From assembly GCF_002778325.1 (NCBI RefSeq), contig NZ_NESI01000001.1, positions 124,001 to 188,000 on the forward strand: a DNA stretch of 64,000 nucleotides, in the 5' to 3' direction. The notes beneath the pieces were generated by a model. The model saw nothing but the letters and a program-made list of their open reading frames with translations, had not been told where the DNA came from and made no database searches. Shown one piece after another: positions 7,856 through 16,604 of this stretch (the first letter of the stretch is position 1; every line of letters starts with the position of its first letter). The position numbers and the translations under genes are program-made. The DNA comes from Limnohabitans sp. B9-3 (lineage in GTDB: Bacteria > Pseudomonadota > Gammaproteobacteria > Burkholderiales > Burkholderiaceae_C).

Positions 7856-9069
7856 GCCACGATGCCTTTGTCTTTGAGTGCTTGAATTTGTGCAGCCGTT
7901 AACCCGATGTCTTGCAACACCGCATCGGTATCTTGCCCAATGGTGGGCGCATTGCGGCGGTGACTGCCGGGTGTACGAGAAAGCTTAGGAATGATGCCCG
8001 GCACCGCGAGTGAGGTGCCATCGTCCATCTGCACCTGTTGAATCATGCCGCGTGCTTGATAGTGTGGGTCTGCCGCAATGTCGGCCACGGTATAAATGCG
8101 GCCTGCAGGAACGGCCGCTTGGTCCAAGGCGTCCAAAACTTGGGCCACGGTCAGTTGTGCCGTCCACACGCCAATGGCCGCATCAATCTCGGCCACGCGT
8201 TTCACACGACCCGCGTTGTCGCTGAGTGCGGGATCGTTGCCCAAATCGTCGCGACCCATTGTGTGCATGAGCCGTTTGAAAATGCTGTCACCGTTACCTG
8301 CAATCAGCACATAACCGTCATCGCCGCAACGGTAAGCGTTGCTGGGCGCGATGCCGGGCAAAGCGCTGCCGGCAGCTTCACGCACCACACCAAAGGCACT
8401 GTACTCGGGCAGCAAGCTTTCCATGCAGTTAAAGACTGCCTCGTACAAGGCCACGTCAATCACTTGGCCTTGACCGCTTGTTTCGCGCTCATGGAGCGCC
8501 ATCAAAATACCAATGACGCCGTGTAGCGAAGCCAGGGTGTCGCCAATGCTGACGCCCACACGCACGGGCACACGACCTGGTTCAGCGGTGAGGTGGCGCA
8601 AGCCACTCATCGCTTCTGCCACCACACCAAACCCGGGTTTGTCGCGGTAAGGCCCCGTTTGTCCATAACCACTGATGCGCAACATGATGAGACGCGGGTT
8701 GATGGCCAACAGATCCTCAGGGCCCAGGCCCCAACCTTCCATCGCGCCTGGGCGGAAGTTCTCGATCAACACGTCCGCGTCTTTGACGAGTTGGCGCACG
8801 ATGTCTTGCGCTTCTTTTTCTTTCAAGTCCAGCGCCACAGAACGCTTGTTGCGCGACTGGACTTGCCACCACACCGAGGTGCCGTCTTTGAGCAAGCGCC
8901 ATTTACGCAAAGGGTCACCTGTCTTGGGCGTTTCAACTTTGACAACGTCCGCGCCAAAGTCGGCCAGAGTTTTAGCAGCAAAGGGGCCCGCGATGAGTTG
9001 ACCCAGTTCGACGACGCGCAGGCCTTGCAAGGGAGTCTGGGCGGGGCTGTGTGAGGCATGACTGTTCAT
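7852..9069 (-). CDS. CaiB/BaiF-family (class III) CoA-transferase
   Basis: A 405-residue formyl-CoA-transferase-type enzyme that moves CoA between an acyl-CoA and a free acid. The N-terminal GLRVVELGQLIAGPFA, ADFGADVVKVE and the catalytic aspartate region VSIGDTLAS are present. Another in-frame ATG lies six codons upstream at 9087; the start at 9069 fits the family better. It is the first gene of a leftward pair with the HMG-CoA lyase-like gene and would activate the acid that the lyase then cleaves. Confidence 0.92.
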   Translation of the reverse strand: MNSHASHSPAQTPLQGLRVVELGQLIAGPFAAKTLADFGADVVKVETPKTGDPLRKWRLLKDGTSVWWQVQSRNKRSVALDLKEKEAQDIVRQLVKDADVLIENFRPGAMEGWGLGPEDLLAINPRLIMLRISGYGQTGPYRDKPGFGVVAEAMSGLRHLTAEPGRVPVRVGVSIGDTLASLHGVIGILMALHERETSGQGQVIDVALYEAVFNCMESLLPEYSAFGVVREAAGSALPGIAPSNAYRCGDDGYVLIAGNGDSIFKRLMHTMGRDDLGNDPALSDNAGRVKRVAEIDAAIGVWTAQLTVAQVLDALDQAAVPAGRIYTVADIAADPHYQARGMIQQVQMDDGTSLAVPGIIPKLSRTPGSHRRNAPTIGQDTDAVLQDIGLTAAQIQALKDKGIVA

Positions 9070-9131
9070 GGCTGAGATTGTGCCCATCTGCGCGACCCAT
9101 GGTTGCCAGCGCCTTCACGAAGGGGACAAGG

Positions 9132-9860
9132 CTAAGGCAAAAAAGCGGGGGTTAGCAAGCGCAAACCCACGGAAATCCAACGCATCTGTTCAGGCATGCC
9201 GACTTGATTGCCATACGTGGTGTCCACCTGAACGCGTTGCGGCACTAACCAGACACGAAGTCCGAGTTGATAACGCCGGCCCGCATCTTGTTCGCCAAAG
9301 GTTTCTGCAATGGCAATGACCTTCGCGCTCAGTGGGAACTCGCCCCCTAAGCCCCACGTAGTCCGGCTCACGCCCAAGCTTTGATGCTGCACCCACCCTG
9401 CATTGACGTGTAAAAAACGGTCTGCCCCGAAAGGCACGGTAACGGGCACGTTGAGGTAGTAGTCTTTGTCGCTGGGTCGCAGAGCCGAGGCAGGCCGCAT
9501 GGACGTGACACCCACCGTGGTTGAAACGCCTACCCTGCCCTCACCCACAGGCAGCCAACGCTTTTTCACTTGGCCCACCCAATACTGGGTATGGCCCACC
9601 ACATCTTCGGCTTGGGAATTACCACCCAGCGTCCACTCCATCTCACCGCCAAAGTTGCAACCAGGCAGCGCCCAGCGCTCTAACGAGGTGTGCGTGGTTT
9701 TCACCCACGCCTCCAGCTGGCAAGATTTTTCATCCACGATGTTGGCGTCATCCGTGCTCATAGGACGCGCCGCTTGAGCTTCGGCCATGCACAACAAAGC
9801 CACGCCAAAAGCCAACGCCATTTGTCGCAAAGATTTAAAAGGAGGCATGAGGCGGAGCAC
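9132..9860 (-). CDS. Exported protein of unknown function, probable outer-membrane barrel
   Basis: A 242-residue protein with a Sec signal peptide (hydrophobic MALAFGVALLCMAEAQA, likely cleavage after AQA near residue 30). The mature part starts ARPMSTDDANIVDEKSCQLE and contains many short alternating hydrophobic/aromatic strands of the kind seen in small outer-membrane beta barrels. An alternative ATG lies four codons in. I do not recognise a named family. It ends 62 bases upstream of the CoA-transferase start and is divergent from ppx, so it may be an independent unit. Confidence 0.7.
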   Translation of the reverse strand: MLRLMPPFKSLRQMALAFGVALLCMAEAQAARPMSTDDANIVDEKSCQLEAWVKTTHTSLERWALPGCNFGGEMEWTLGGNSQAEDVVGHTQYWVGQVKKRWLPVGEGRVGVSTTVGVTSMRPASALRPSDKDYYLNVPVTVPFGADRFLHVNAGWVQHQSLGVSRTTWGLGGEFPLSAKVIAIAETFGEQDAGRRYQLGLRVWLVPQRVQVDTTYGNQVGMPEQMRWISVGLRLLTPAFLP

Positions 9861-9933
9861 GTTGAAGGAAGGTTAAAACACAGCTCAGGTGTGCGGTGTG
9901 TACATTGTAGAAAGCCTTTGTTTCAATTCGGTG

Positions 9934-9976
9934 AATTCACAAAGTTGACATCAATTTGTCACGAAAAAAAGATAAT
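9934..9976 (+). promoter_or_regulatory. Candidate PhoB-activated promoter of ppx
   Basis: Three 7-mers, AATTCAC (9934), TTGACAT (9945) and TTGTCAC (9956), begin exactly 11 bases apart. That is the period of the Pho box, consensus CTGTCAT plus 4 bases. A -10-like GATAAT at 9971-9976 follows after eight bases, the usual spacing for PhoB-type promoters where the box replaces the -35. PhoB binding is inferred. Confidence 0.6.
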
Positions 9977-9985
9977 ATTGTTTTT

Positions 9986-11479
9986 ATGAATCACGGCACC
10001 TTACTTGCAGCAATCGACTTAGGCTCCAACAGCTTCCGACTAGAAATTGGCCGCTACGACCACGGACAAATTCAACGCATCGAATATTTGAAAGAAACCG
10101 TCCGTCAAGGCAACGGTCTGGACGAAAACCGAAACCTCACGCCAGAAGCCATGGAGCGAGGTTGGGCATGCCTAGCGCGTTTTGCCGAACGCTTGTCTGG
10201 CTTCAAAAAAGCCCAAGTCCGCGCAGTTGCCACACAAACGCTGCGCGAAGCCAAAAACCGTGATGCGTTCATCCAACGCGGCTGTGAGATCTTGGGTTTT
10301 CCCATTGAAGTGATTGCAGGAACGGAAGAAGCACGCTTGATTTACCAAGGCGTGTCGCACATGCTGCCCCACAGCGACGAACGCCGTTTGGTCATTGACA
10401 TTGGCGGACGCTCCACCGAGTTGGTGCTTGGAACAGGCACACAAGCCACAGAAACAGCGTCCTTTCATGTGGGCAGCGTGACGTGGTCGATGAGCTATTT
10501 TCCGCAAGGTGAGTTCACCGAACAAAGTTTCTACCGTGCTGAAATTGCGGCTCAAGCGGTGCTGGAAGAAGCACTCAGCAGCTACCCCCGCGCGCAGTGG
10601 GACAAAGCGTACGGCGCCTCAGGCACCGTGGGCGCTGTGGCAGACATCTTGGCACTTGCTGGATGGCCCGAAGGGCAAGTGACGCTTGAAGGCTTGAACT
10701 GGCTGGTGAAGTGTTTGCTGCGCGCAGGTCATGCCTCCAACGTGCGCATGGAAGGTTTGAAAGAAGACCGACGCGCCGTGATTGGCGGCGGTGTCAGCGT
10801 GTTGCGCGCGTTGATGGAGTTGCTCGACATTGAAACCTTGCAAGTGGCGCAAGGCGCCTTGCGCCACGGGGTCCTGTTTGAGATGGTCGAACGCGATGAC
10901 CACACCACCGATACGCGAGACGTGTCCGTGCAGCGTCTGGCTCAAAAATTTGCAATCGATGCGGCTCAAGCCCTGCGCGTCAGCAAAGCAGCCCTGACGC
11001 TGTTCGATCGCATCGCCCCCCAAGAGGCCACACCCACGAACAGGCTAAAACGCAAACTGAGTTGGGCTGCACAGTTGCACGAAATCGGCGTGGCCATCTC
11101 GCACACCGATTACCACAAGCACGGCGCCTATATTTTGGACAATGCCGACTTGCTGGGTTTTGGCATGCAAGAGTTGCATCGCTTGGGCGTGTTGGTCTTA
11201 GGGCAGCGTGGCAAATTGAAAAAACTAGAAGCCGAGTTTGATGAGCCTGAATTTGTCAAACTCTTGCTGGCTCTGCGCATCGCCATCATTTTGTGCCATG
11301 CCCGCAAAGAACCGGAGCACAACGGCCTGTCGTTGCGCTGTCACGATCTGAAACAACACTTCGTTTTAACGGCCGATGCCACTTGGACAAAACGCTACCC
11401 ACAATCTGCACACTTACTCAGGCAAGAGGCTCTAGCTTGGGAGAGAACATCTTGGTCGCTGCAATTTTCAACTGATTGA
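9986..11479 (+). CDS. ppx: Exopolyphosphatase / pppGpp phosphohydrolase family
   Basis: A 497-residue Ppx/GppA phosphatase that removes terminal phosphates from polyphosphate. The actin-like ATPase fold is shown by AAIDLGSNSFRLEIGR at the N-terminus and VIDIGGRSTELVLG near 140. The catalytic Glu region (GTEEARLIYQGV) is present, and the C-terminal HD-like helical region contains AAQLHEIGVAISH. The ATG at 9986 is chosen because the preceding ten in-frame codons overlap the promoter. It lies near ppk on the opposite strand, so synthesis and degradation of polyphosphate are encoded within 5 kb. GppA activity cannot be excluded. Confidence 0.92.
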   Translation: MNHGTLLAAIDLGSNSFRLEIGRYDHGQIQRIEYLKETVRQGNGLDENRNLTPEAMERGWACLARFAERLSGFKKAQVRAVATQTLREAKNRDAFIQRGCEILGFPIEVIAGTEEARLIYQGVSHMLPHSDERRLVIDIGGRSTELVLGTGTQATETASFHVGSVTWSMSYFPQGEFTEQSFYRAEIAAQAVLEEALSSYPRAQWDKAYGASGTVGAVADILALAGWPEGQVTLEGLNWLVKCLLRAGHASNVRMEGLKEDRRAVIGGGVSVLRALMELLDIETLQVAQGALRHGVLFEMVERDDHTTDTRDVSVQRLAQKFAIDAAQALRVSKAALTLFDRIAPQEATPTNRLKRKLSWAAQLHEIGVAISHTDYHKHGAYILDNADLLGFGMQELHRLGVLVLGQRGKLKKLEAEFDEPEFVKLLLALRIAIILCHARKEPEHNGLSLRCHDLKQHFVLTADATWTKRYPQSAHLLRQEALAWERTSWSLQFSTD

Positions 11480-11516
11480 CAAAAAGAGTAAACGGTTTAT
11501 ACTGTTTACTCTTTTT
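11476..11516 (+). promoter_or_regulatory. Strong sigma-70 promoter embedded in a 13-bp inverted repeat
   Basis: TTGACA (11476-11481) and TATACT (11498-11503) are separated by 16 bases; the -35 overlaps the ppx stop codon. AAAAAGAGTAAAC (11481-11493) and its exact complement (11504-11516) flank the -10, so the TATACT sits in the 10-base loop of a perfect inverted repeat. It may be an operator, or a hairpin at the start of the transcript. It serves the gene starting at 11534. Confidence 0.7.
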
Positions 11517-11533
11517 CAAATCAAGGATCACCA

Positions 11534-12079
11534 ATGACAGCCCAAGCCACCCCAGCCAAAACAGCCTCAGAAACCAAAGCGGTTGCGCCACAAGCCGTGA
11601 AAGCAGCTGCACCCAAGACCTCTGTCAAGCCCCTTGCTACTGCTAAAAAGGCCGTCGCTAAAAAAGCAACAACAAAAGCGCCTGCCAAACCAGTGGTCAA
11701 AGCAGCGGTTAAACCTGCCTCTAAACCTGCTGCAAAAACTGCGGCTAAGCCCGCAACGCCCAAAGCAAAGCCTGTGAAAGCCACGAAAGTCGCAGCACCT
11801 CAAAAGGCCATGGTTGCCCCCAAGCCTGCCAAACTTGAAAAACCTGCCAAAGTGAAAAAACCCAAACTGGTCCGTGACAGCTTCACCATTCCCAAAGACG
11901 AATACGAAGTGATCGACGCGCTCAAAATGCGCGGCGGCAAATTGGGTCAAGCCGTCAAGAAAAGCGAGCTCTTGCGCGCTGGCATCAAAGCACTGGCCGC
12001 CATGAGTGACATTCAGTTCAAAGCAGCCTTGATCAAGGTGCCCACGATCAAGACCGGTCGTCCCACAAACGCGAAATAA
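11534..12079 (+). CDS. Lys/Ala/Pro-rich histone H1-like protein
   Basis: A 181-residue basic protein. Residues about 1-110 are low-complexity and made of lysine, alanine, proline, valine and threonine in PAK/KPAAK-type repeats, like eukaryotic H1 tails and the bacterial AlgP/Hc1 type. Residues about 112-181 are a compact, less repetitive domain beginning KLVRDSFTIPKDEYEVID, probably folded. It likely binds DNA or another polyanion; a link to polyphosphate is only suggested by its place between ppx and sixA-ppk. Its end overlaps the convergent sixA gene by 32 bases. The function is not established. Confidence 0.8.
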   Translation: MTAQATPAKTASETKAVAPQAVKAAAPKTSVKPLATAKKAVAKKATTKAPAKPVVKAAVKPASKPAAKTAAKPATPKAKPVKATKVAAPQKAMVAPKPAKLEKPAKVKKPKLVRDSFTIPKDEYEVIDALKMRGGKLGQAVKKSELLRAGIKALAAMSDIQFKAALIKVPTIKTGRPTNAK

Positions 12080-12548
12080 GGTCGGGGCAGACCACGGTCA
12101 ACAGCACCGTTTGCAGTTGACCTTCGCGCATGCGTGTGCGCAGCCACCACACGCTGCCCTTGCGAATGGCGCAAGCTTGCTCGGGCATGCCCAGCAAACG
12201 CGCCACCAGGGCACCCATATAAGGTTGGTGCCCGACCAAGAGCACCGGACCTTTGCCTTGCGGGCCGCTTTCGGGATGCCACTTGACCAAATCAAGTACC
12301 GCGTCAGCTGTGCTCTCAGGCACCAGCTCTTCGCGCAACTTGTATTTACGGCCCAAGGCTCTCACCGTTTGCTCGGTGCGTTTGGCAGGACTACACAGCA
12401 CACGGGTGCCCTCTGGCAAATGCGTATCCAGCCATTTGGCCATTCGCTGGGCTTGACGCTCACCCTTGGACGTCAGGGCACGCGACAAGTCATCACCGCC
12501 CTCTGCAGCCACTTCGGCTTCTGCGTGACGCCAAACAATCAAATCCAT
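12048..12548 (-). CDS. sixA: Phosphohistidine phosphatase SixA
   Basis: A 166-residue histidine-phosphatase-superfamily enzyme. The RHG-type motif is WRHAEAE at 6-12 and the second catalytic histidine is in LVGHQPYMG. Relatives dephosphorylate phosphohistidine on signalling proteins. It begins 10 bases after ppk, so it is cotranscribed and would respond to the same promoter. Its final codons overlap the convergent H1-like gene. Confidence 0.88.
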   Translation of the reverse strand: MDLIVWRHAEAEVAAEGGDDLSRALTSKGERQAQRMAKWLDTHLPEGTRVLCSPAKRTEQTVRALGRKYKLREELVPESTADAVLDLVKWHPESGPQGKGPVLLVGHQPYMGALVARLLGMPEQACAIRKGSVWWLRTRMREGQLQTVLLTVVCPDLISRLWDDRS

Positions 12549-12558
12549 AGCCTCCCCC

Positions 12559-14667
12559 TCACGCTTTGGCTGAATACAGCGCCTTCAACGCCGCTTGTGC
12601 ACTGTGTGGCTCTTTGGCTTTGGCAGAACGACTCTTGCTCGGTTGTGCACGCTTGTATTGGCCGTCTGCATGCAAAACCCAAGCGTCCACGGTGTCGTGC
12701 AAATAGGCCAACAAGCATTCGTTGATGATGCGCTTTCGCAGAGCTACATCTTCCACCGGCCATGCCAGCTCCACGCGGCGCAGCATGTTGCGGTTCATCC
12801 AATCGGCGCTGGACAAATAAAGTGTCTCTTGGTCACCGCTGGCAAAGTAGAACACCCGTGAATGCTCCAAGAATTGGCCAATGATGGAACGCACACGAAT
12901 GTTGTCGGTAAAACCGGGGCGTTGCGCGGGCAGCATGCAAGCACCACGCACGATCAAATCAATTTGCACGCCGGCCTGTCCAGCACGCACCAAGGCTTCC
13001 ATCAGCTTTTCGTCGGTCAGCGTGTTCATCTTCAACACAATCCGGCTGGCCACACCGGCCAAGGCAGAAACGGCTGTCTTGTCGACCCATTCGATGAGGC
13101 TGCGTTGCAGATGGAACGGCGCAATCAGCATCTTGTTGAGGCGTGGGATTTTGCTTTGGCTGGCCAATAAGTTGAAAACAGTTTCAACGTCTTGCGTCAG
13201 CTTAGGGTCGCAGGTGAGATGGCTCAAATCGGTATAGAGCTTGGCTGTGCGCGGGTTGTAGTTGCCCGTGGACATGTGGGCGTAGCGGCGAATCACGCGA
13301 CCTTCGCGGCGCGACACCAAAAGCATCTTGGCATGCGTCTTCAAACCCACCACGCCGTACACCACTTGGGCACCGATGTATTCGAGTTTTTCGGCCCAAT
13401 TGATGTTGGCCTCTTCGTCAAAGCGGGCCTTCAATTCCACCACCACCGTCACCTCTTTGCCACGCTGCACGGCCTCACGCAAGAGCTCCATCAACACAGA
13501 GTCGGCGCCGGTGCGGTAAATGGTTTGCTTGATCGCCAACACATCGGGGTCACGCACGGCATCACGCAAAAAGGACAGCACACCATCAAAACTTTCATAC
13601 GGCTGATGGATCAGCACATCACCGGCCTGAAGCTGTTCAAAGATGGACGTGTTCGGGTTGATTTGATGCGGAAAGCTTCCCACGTAGCGCGGGAACAACC
13701 ACTTGGGGTTGTCTACCAAATCAATCAACTGGTTCAGACGAACTAAGTTCACGGGGCCATGCACACGGTAAAGCGCAGAGGGGGGTAACTCAAACTGCTC
13801 CAACAAAAAGTTAGACAAGTGCTCAGAGCAACCAGCCGACACCTCTAAGCGCACAGCCTGTCCGTAGTTGCGGTGCACCAGCCCTTGACGCAATGCGGTG
13901 CGCAGGTTTTTCACGTCCTCTTCGTCGACCGCCAAATCGGAGTGGCGGGTCACGCGGAACTGTGAAAACTGCCCCACCTCGCGGCCAGGGAACAGGTCTT
14001 TCAGATGTGCACGGATCACACTGGAAATCGACACAAACAACTGACGCTTGCCAGACAGCTTCTCTGGCACAGGAATCAGACGCGGCAAGCTGCGGGGCAC
14101 CTTGACAATCGCAATCTCGTTGTCGCGGCCAAACGCGTCGTTGCCCGACAAACGCACGATGAAATTGAGTGATTTGTTGGCCACCTGTGGAAATGGGTGT
14201 GCGGGGTCGAGGCCAACGGGCAACAACAAGGGACGCACTTCGCGATCAAAGAATGACTTGACCCAGCGGTGCTGCGCCAAATTACGCTCGCTGTGCGACA
14301 AAATTCGCACGCCTTCTTTGGCAAACGCCGGCATCAACACATCGTTGTAGAGCGCGTATTGCTCATCCACCAAAGCGTGTGCGACTTCACTGAGGTTGAG
14401 CTGTGCTTTGGCACTGGCCGCATCTGGGGGGGCTTTGGGGTTTTCGATGCTGGAATACAAGGCAGCACGGACCTCAAAAAATTCATCCAAATTCGACGAC
14501 ACGATGCACAGGTAGCGCACACGCTCCAACAGGGGAACCTCTGGACGCTTCGCCCAATCGAGCACGCGGGCGTTGAAGGCCAGCAAACTCAAATCGCGGT
14601 CCAGCCAGTCGGTGGAAACCGTGGCTGTGGGAGTTTTGGGGGGCGTTGGCGGAGTCGTCATGTGCAA
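12559..14667 (-). CDS. ppk: Polyphosphate kinase 1
   Basis: A 702-residue Ppk1 that reversibly polymerises the gamma phosphate of ATP into polyphosphate. The N-terminal domain (DRDLSLLAFNARVLDWA, SSNLDEFFEVRA) and head domain precede two phospholipase-D-like catalytic domains. The active-site histidine segment HMSTGNYNPRTAKLYTD and the second histidine segment FLEHSRVFYFASG are intact. Another ATG two codons in (14661) is equally possible. A candidate Pho box lies 37 bases upstream. sixA follows in the same operon. Confidence 0.97.
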   Translation of the reverse strand: MHMTTPPTPPKTPTATVSTDWLDRDLSLLAFNARVLDWAKRPEVPLLERVRYLCIVSSNLDEFFEVRAALYSSIENPKAPPDAASAKAQLNLSEVAHALVDEQYALYNDVLMPAFAKEGVRILSHSERNLAQHRWVKSFFDREVRPLLLPVGLDPAHPFPQVANKSLNFIVRLSGNDAFGRDNEIAIVKVPRSLPRLIPVPEKLSGKRQLFVSISSVIRAHLKDLFPGREVGQFSQFRVTRHSDLAVDEEDVKNLRTALRQGLVHRNYGQAVRLEVSAGCSEHLSNFLLEQFELPPSALYRVHGPVNLVRLNQLIDLVDNPKWLFPRYVGSFPHQINPNTSIFEQLQAGDVLIHQPYESFDGVLSFLRDAVRDPDVLAIKQTIYRTGADSVLMELLREAVQRGKEVTVVVELKARFDEEANINWAEKLEYIGAQVVYGVVGLKTHAKMLLVSRREGRVIRRYAHMSTGNYNPRTAKLYTDLSHLTCDPKLTQDVETVFNLLASQSKIPRLNKMLIAPFHLQRSLIEWVDKTAVSALAGVASRIVLKMNTLTDEKLMEALVRAGQAGVQIDLIVRGACMLPAQRPGFTDNIRVRSIIGQFLEHSRVFYFASGDQETLYLSSADWMNRNMLRRVELAWPVEDVALRKRIINECLLAYLHDTVDAWVLHADGQYKRAQPSKSRSAKAKEPHSAQAALKALYSAKA

Positions 14668-14703
14668 ACCTAATTTCTATGTACGCAAGTCTGTCTTGCC
14701 ATC

Positions 14704-14721
14704 ATGACAATCTTGTGACAA
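14704..14721 (-). promoter_or_regulatory. Candidate Pho box upstream of ppk
   Basis: Read on the minus strand, TTGTCAC and TTGTCAT are separated by four bases, giving the 11-bp repeat of a PhoB site with 5/7 and 6/7 matches to CTGTCAT. It lies 37 bases before the ppk start. Binding is inferred. Confidence 0.65.
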
Positions 14722-14790
14722 ATCAACGCATTTGCATCAGCATGGCAGATTTGACAAAGAAACGTCTGTGCGGCAACACACCTTTGAGGG

Positions 14791-15837
14791 TCAACGACTC
14801 CGAGGTGGCAACTGAACCAAATGTGACTCAAACAAGCGCGTCGCCTCGTCCCAGCTGAAGCTCAGCGCTTGAAGACGGGCGTCATGTCGCAGGACGTTCA
14901 AAGCTTCCCGACTGGCCAAAGCCAAGTCCTCGTGCAGCACACCGCCCTGGGGTCGCTGAATGTGACCGGCATGGTCTTTTAAAACCTCCAAGGGCCCATC
15001 GACGGGGTAAGCCGCCACAGGCGTGCCGCATGCCATGGCCTCCAACATCACCAAGCCAAATGTTTCGTTACGGCTGGGAAACGTGAACACATCAGCACTG
15101 GCGTACACCTTGGCTAACTCTTCTCGGGGCAACACCCCTAACCAACGCACATCTGGAAAGCGCTGCTTCAGCGATGCCTCCAGAGGCCCCACGCCGCACA
15201 CCACCTTGCTTCCCTGCCAAGGCATGGCCAAAAAGCTGTCGATGTTTTTTTCGTACGACACACGCCCCACATACAAGGCGACTGGCCGAGGCAAATCATC
15301 CAAACCGGGATGGTTCTGCACCGTGGACGAAAACTCAAACAAGCCCATGTCCACCCCATGCGTCCAACTGCGCAGGTTCTTAAAACCTCTGCCGTCCAGC
15401 AAGCGCATCACCCCTTGCGTGGGCACCATCACACCTGCAGAAGGCCTGTGAAAATGCCGAAACAGGGCATAACCCAGCCACAGGGGCACACGCAATGCCG
15501 CCTTCAGCACTTCCGGAAATCGGGTGTGAAACGCGCTGGTGAAGGGAAATTTATTTTTTAAACAATATTTGCGCGCTGCCCAACCTAAAGGGCCTTCGGT
15601 CGCGATATGAATCGCATCAGGCTTGAATCCATCCAGCTGAACTTGCAACTGCGAATACGGACGAACCGCCAAGTCAATACCCGCATAACCCGGGCATGGA
15701 CGTGTTTGAAACAAGGCCGGATGCACCACCTCCACCTCATGGCCTTGTGCCTGCAGTTGGTCCACCAACTCAACCAGAGTGGTCACCACGCCATTGATTT
15801 GAGGACGCCATGCGTCAGTGATGAGTGCGATCCTCAT
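14791..15837 (-). CDS. GT4-family glycosyltransferase, candidate glycolipid synthase partner of PlcP
   Basis: A 348-residue GT-B glycosyltransferase. The N-terminal Rossmann half starts MRIALITDAWRPQINGVV; the C-terminal half has ALYVGRVSYEKN and the retaining E-x7-E motif ETFGLVMLE. Its ATG overlaps the plcP stop by four bases, so it is made together with PlcP and OlsB. In marine heterotrophs a PhoB-controlled plcP-agt pair converts phospholipid to diacylglycerol and then glycosylates it; this is the same gene pair and order of function. The donor sugar and acceptor are inferred, and a general mannosyltransferase remains possible. Confidence 0.8.
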   Translation of the reverse strand: MRIALITDAWRPQINGVVTTLVELVDQLQAQGHEVEVVHPALFQTRPCPGYAGIDLAVRPYSQLQVQLDGFKPDAIHIATEGPLGWAARKYCLKNKFPFTSAFHTRFPEVLKAALRVPLWLGYALFRHFHRPSAGVMVPTQGVMRLLDGRGFKNLRSWTHGVDMGLFEFSSTVQNHPGLDDLPRPVALYVGRVSYEKNIDSFLAMPWQGSKVVCGVGPLEASLKQRFPDVRWLGVLPREELAKVYASADVFTFPSRNETFGLVMLEAMACGTPVAAYPVDGPLEVLKDHAGHIQRPQGGVLHEDLALASREALNVLRHDARLQALSFSWDEATRLFESHLVQLPPRSR

Positions 15838-16604
15838 GCGAGCTTCAAGACCTTGGGTTTTTCAACGGCTTTGGCTTCCGCGTTCCAAAACAGCAGCTCC
15901 AAACGCCCGTCTTTGTGCTCGACCAAGGCGCTGCGGCTTTCCACCCAGTCCCCATCGTTGCAATACAACACGCCATTCACATCGCGAATCTCAGCCCGGT
16001 GAATGTGGCCGCACACCACGCCTTGATAACCATGCTTGGCCGCTTCTTGGGCCACAGCATTTTCAAAATCCGTGACGTAGTTCAAGGCTTTTTTCACTTT
16101 GTGCTTCAGATAAGCTGAGAGGGACCAGTAAGGAAAACCCAAGCGCCCGCGCATGTTGTTCAAGTAACGGTTGAGCTTGAGGGTGAACTCGTACAAATAG
16201 TCGCCCACATAGGCCAACCATTTGGCTTGCTGCACCACGGCGTCAAAGTAGTCACCATGGATGACCCACAACTTGCGACCGTCTGCGGTGATGTGTACGG
16301 ACTCTTCTACCACCTCAATGCCACCGAATTGATGGTCTAAAAACCCACGCGCAAACTCATCGTGGTTGCCGGGCACGTAAATCACGCGGCAGCCTTTTCT
16401 CGCTTTGCGCAACAGCTTTTGCACCACATCGTTGTGGGCCTGTGGCCAATACCATTTGCGACGCAATTGCCAGCCATCGACGATGTCACCCACCAAGTAC
16501 AGGTAGTCGCTGGTGTTGAGCTTTAAGAAGTCAAGCAAAGCGTCGGCTTGGCATCCGGGCGTTCCCAAATGCAAATCAGAAATAAAGATCGCCCTGTAAT
16601 GCAT
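15834..16604 (-). CDS. plcP: Calcineurin-like metallophosphoesterase, PlcP-type phospholipase C candidate
   Basis: A 256-residue dinuclear-metal phosphoesterase of the UDP-2,3-diacylglucosamine pyrophosphatase-like family. All five motifs are seen: FISDLHLG (Asp10, His12), VGDIVDG (Asp40), PGNHDE (Asn80, His81), IHGDYFD (His116) and CGHIHRA. The ATG at 16604 shares one base with the olsB stop. Proteins of this type next to a lipid glycosyltransferase act as PlcP, releasing diacylglycerol from phospholipids when phosphate is short. The operon with olsB and the upstream Pho box favour PlcP over the lipid A enzyme LpxH, but sequence alone does not decide. Confidence 0.8.
   Translation of the reverse strand: MHYRAIFISDLHLGTPGCQADALLDFLKLNTSDYLYLVGDIVDGWQLRRKWYWPQAHNDVVQKLLRKARKGCRVIYVPGNHDEFARGFLDHQFGGIEVVEESVHITADGRKLWVIHGDYFDAVVQQAKWLAYVGDYLYEFTLKLNRYLNNMRGRLGFPYWSLSAYLKHKVKKALNYVTDFENAVAQEAAKHGYQGVVCGHIHRAEIRDVNGVLYCNDGDWVESRSALVEHKDGRLELLFWNAEAKAVEKPKVLKLA

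Noticed and set aside
11481..11516. Inverted repeat read as a ppx terminator
   Set aside because: The stem is almost free of GC pairs and its loop contains a near-consensus -10 with a correctly spaced -35, so promoter/operator is the better reading.
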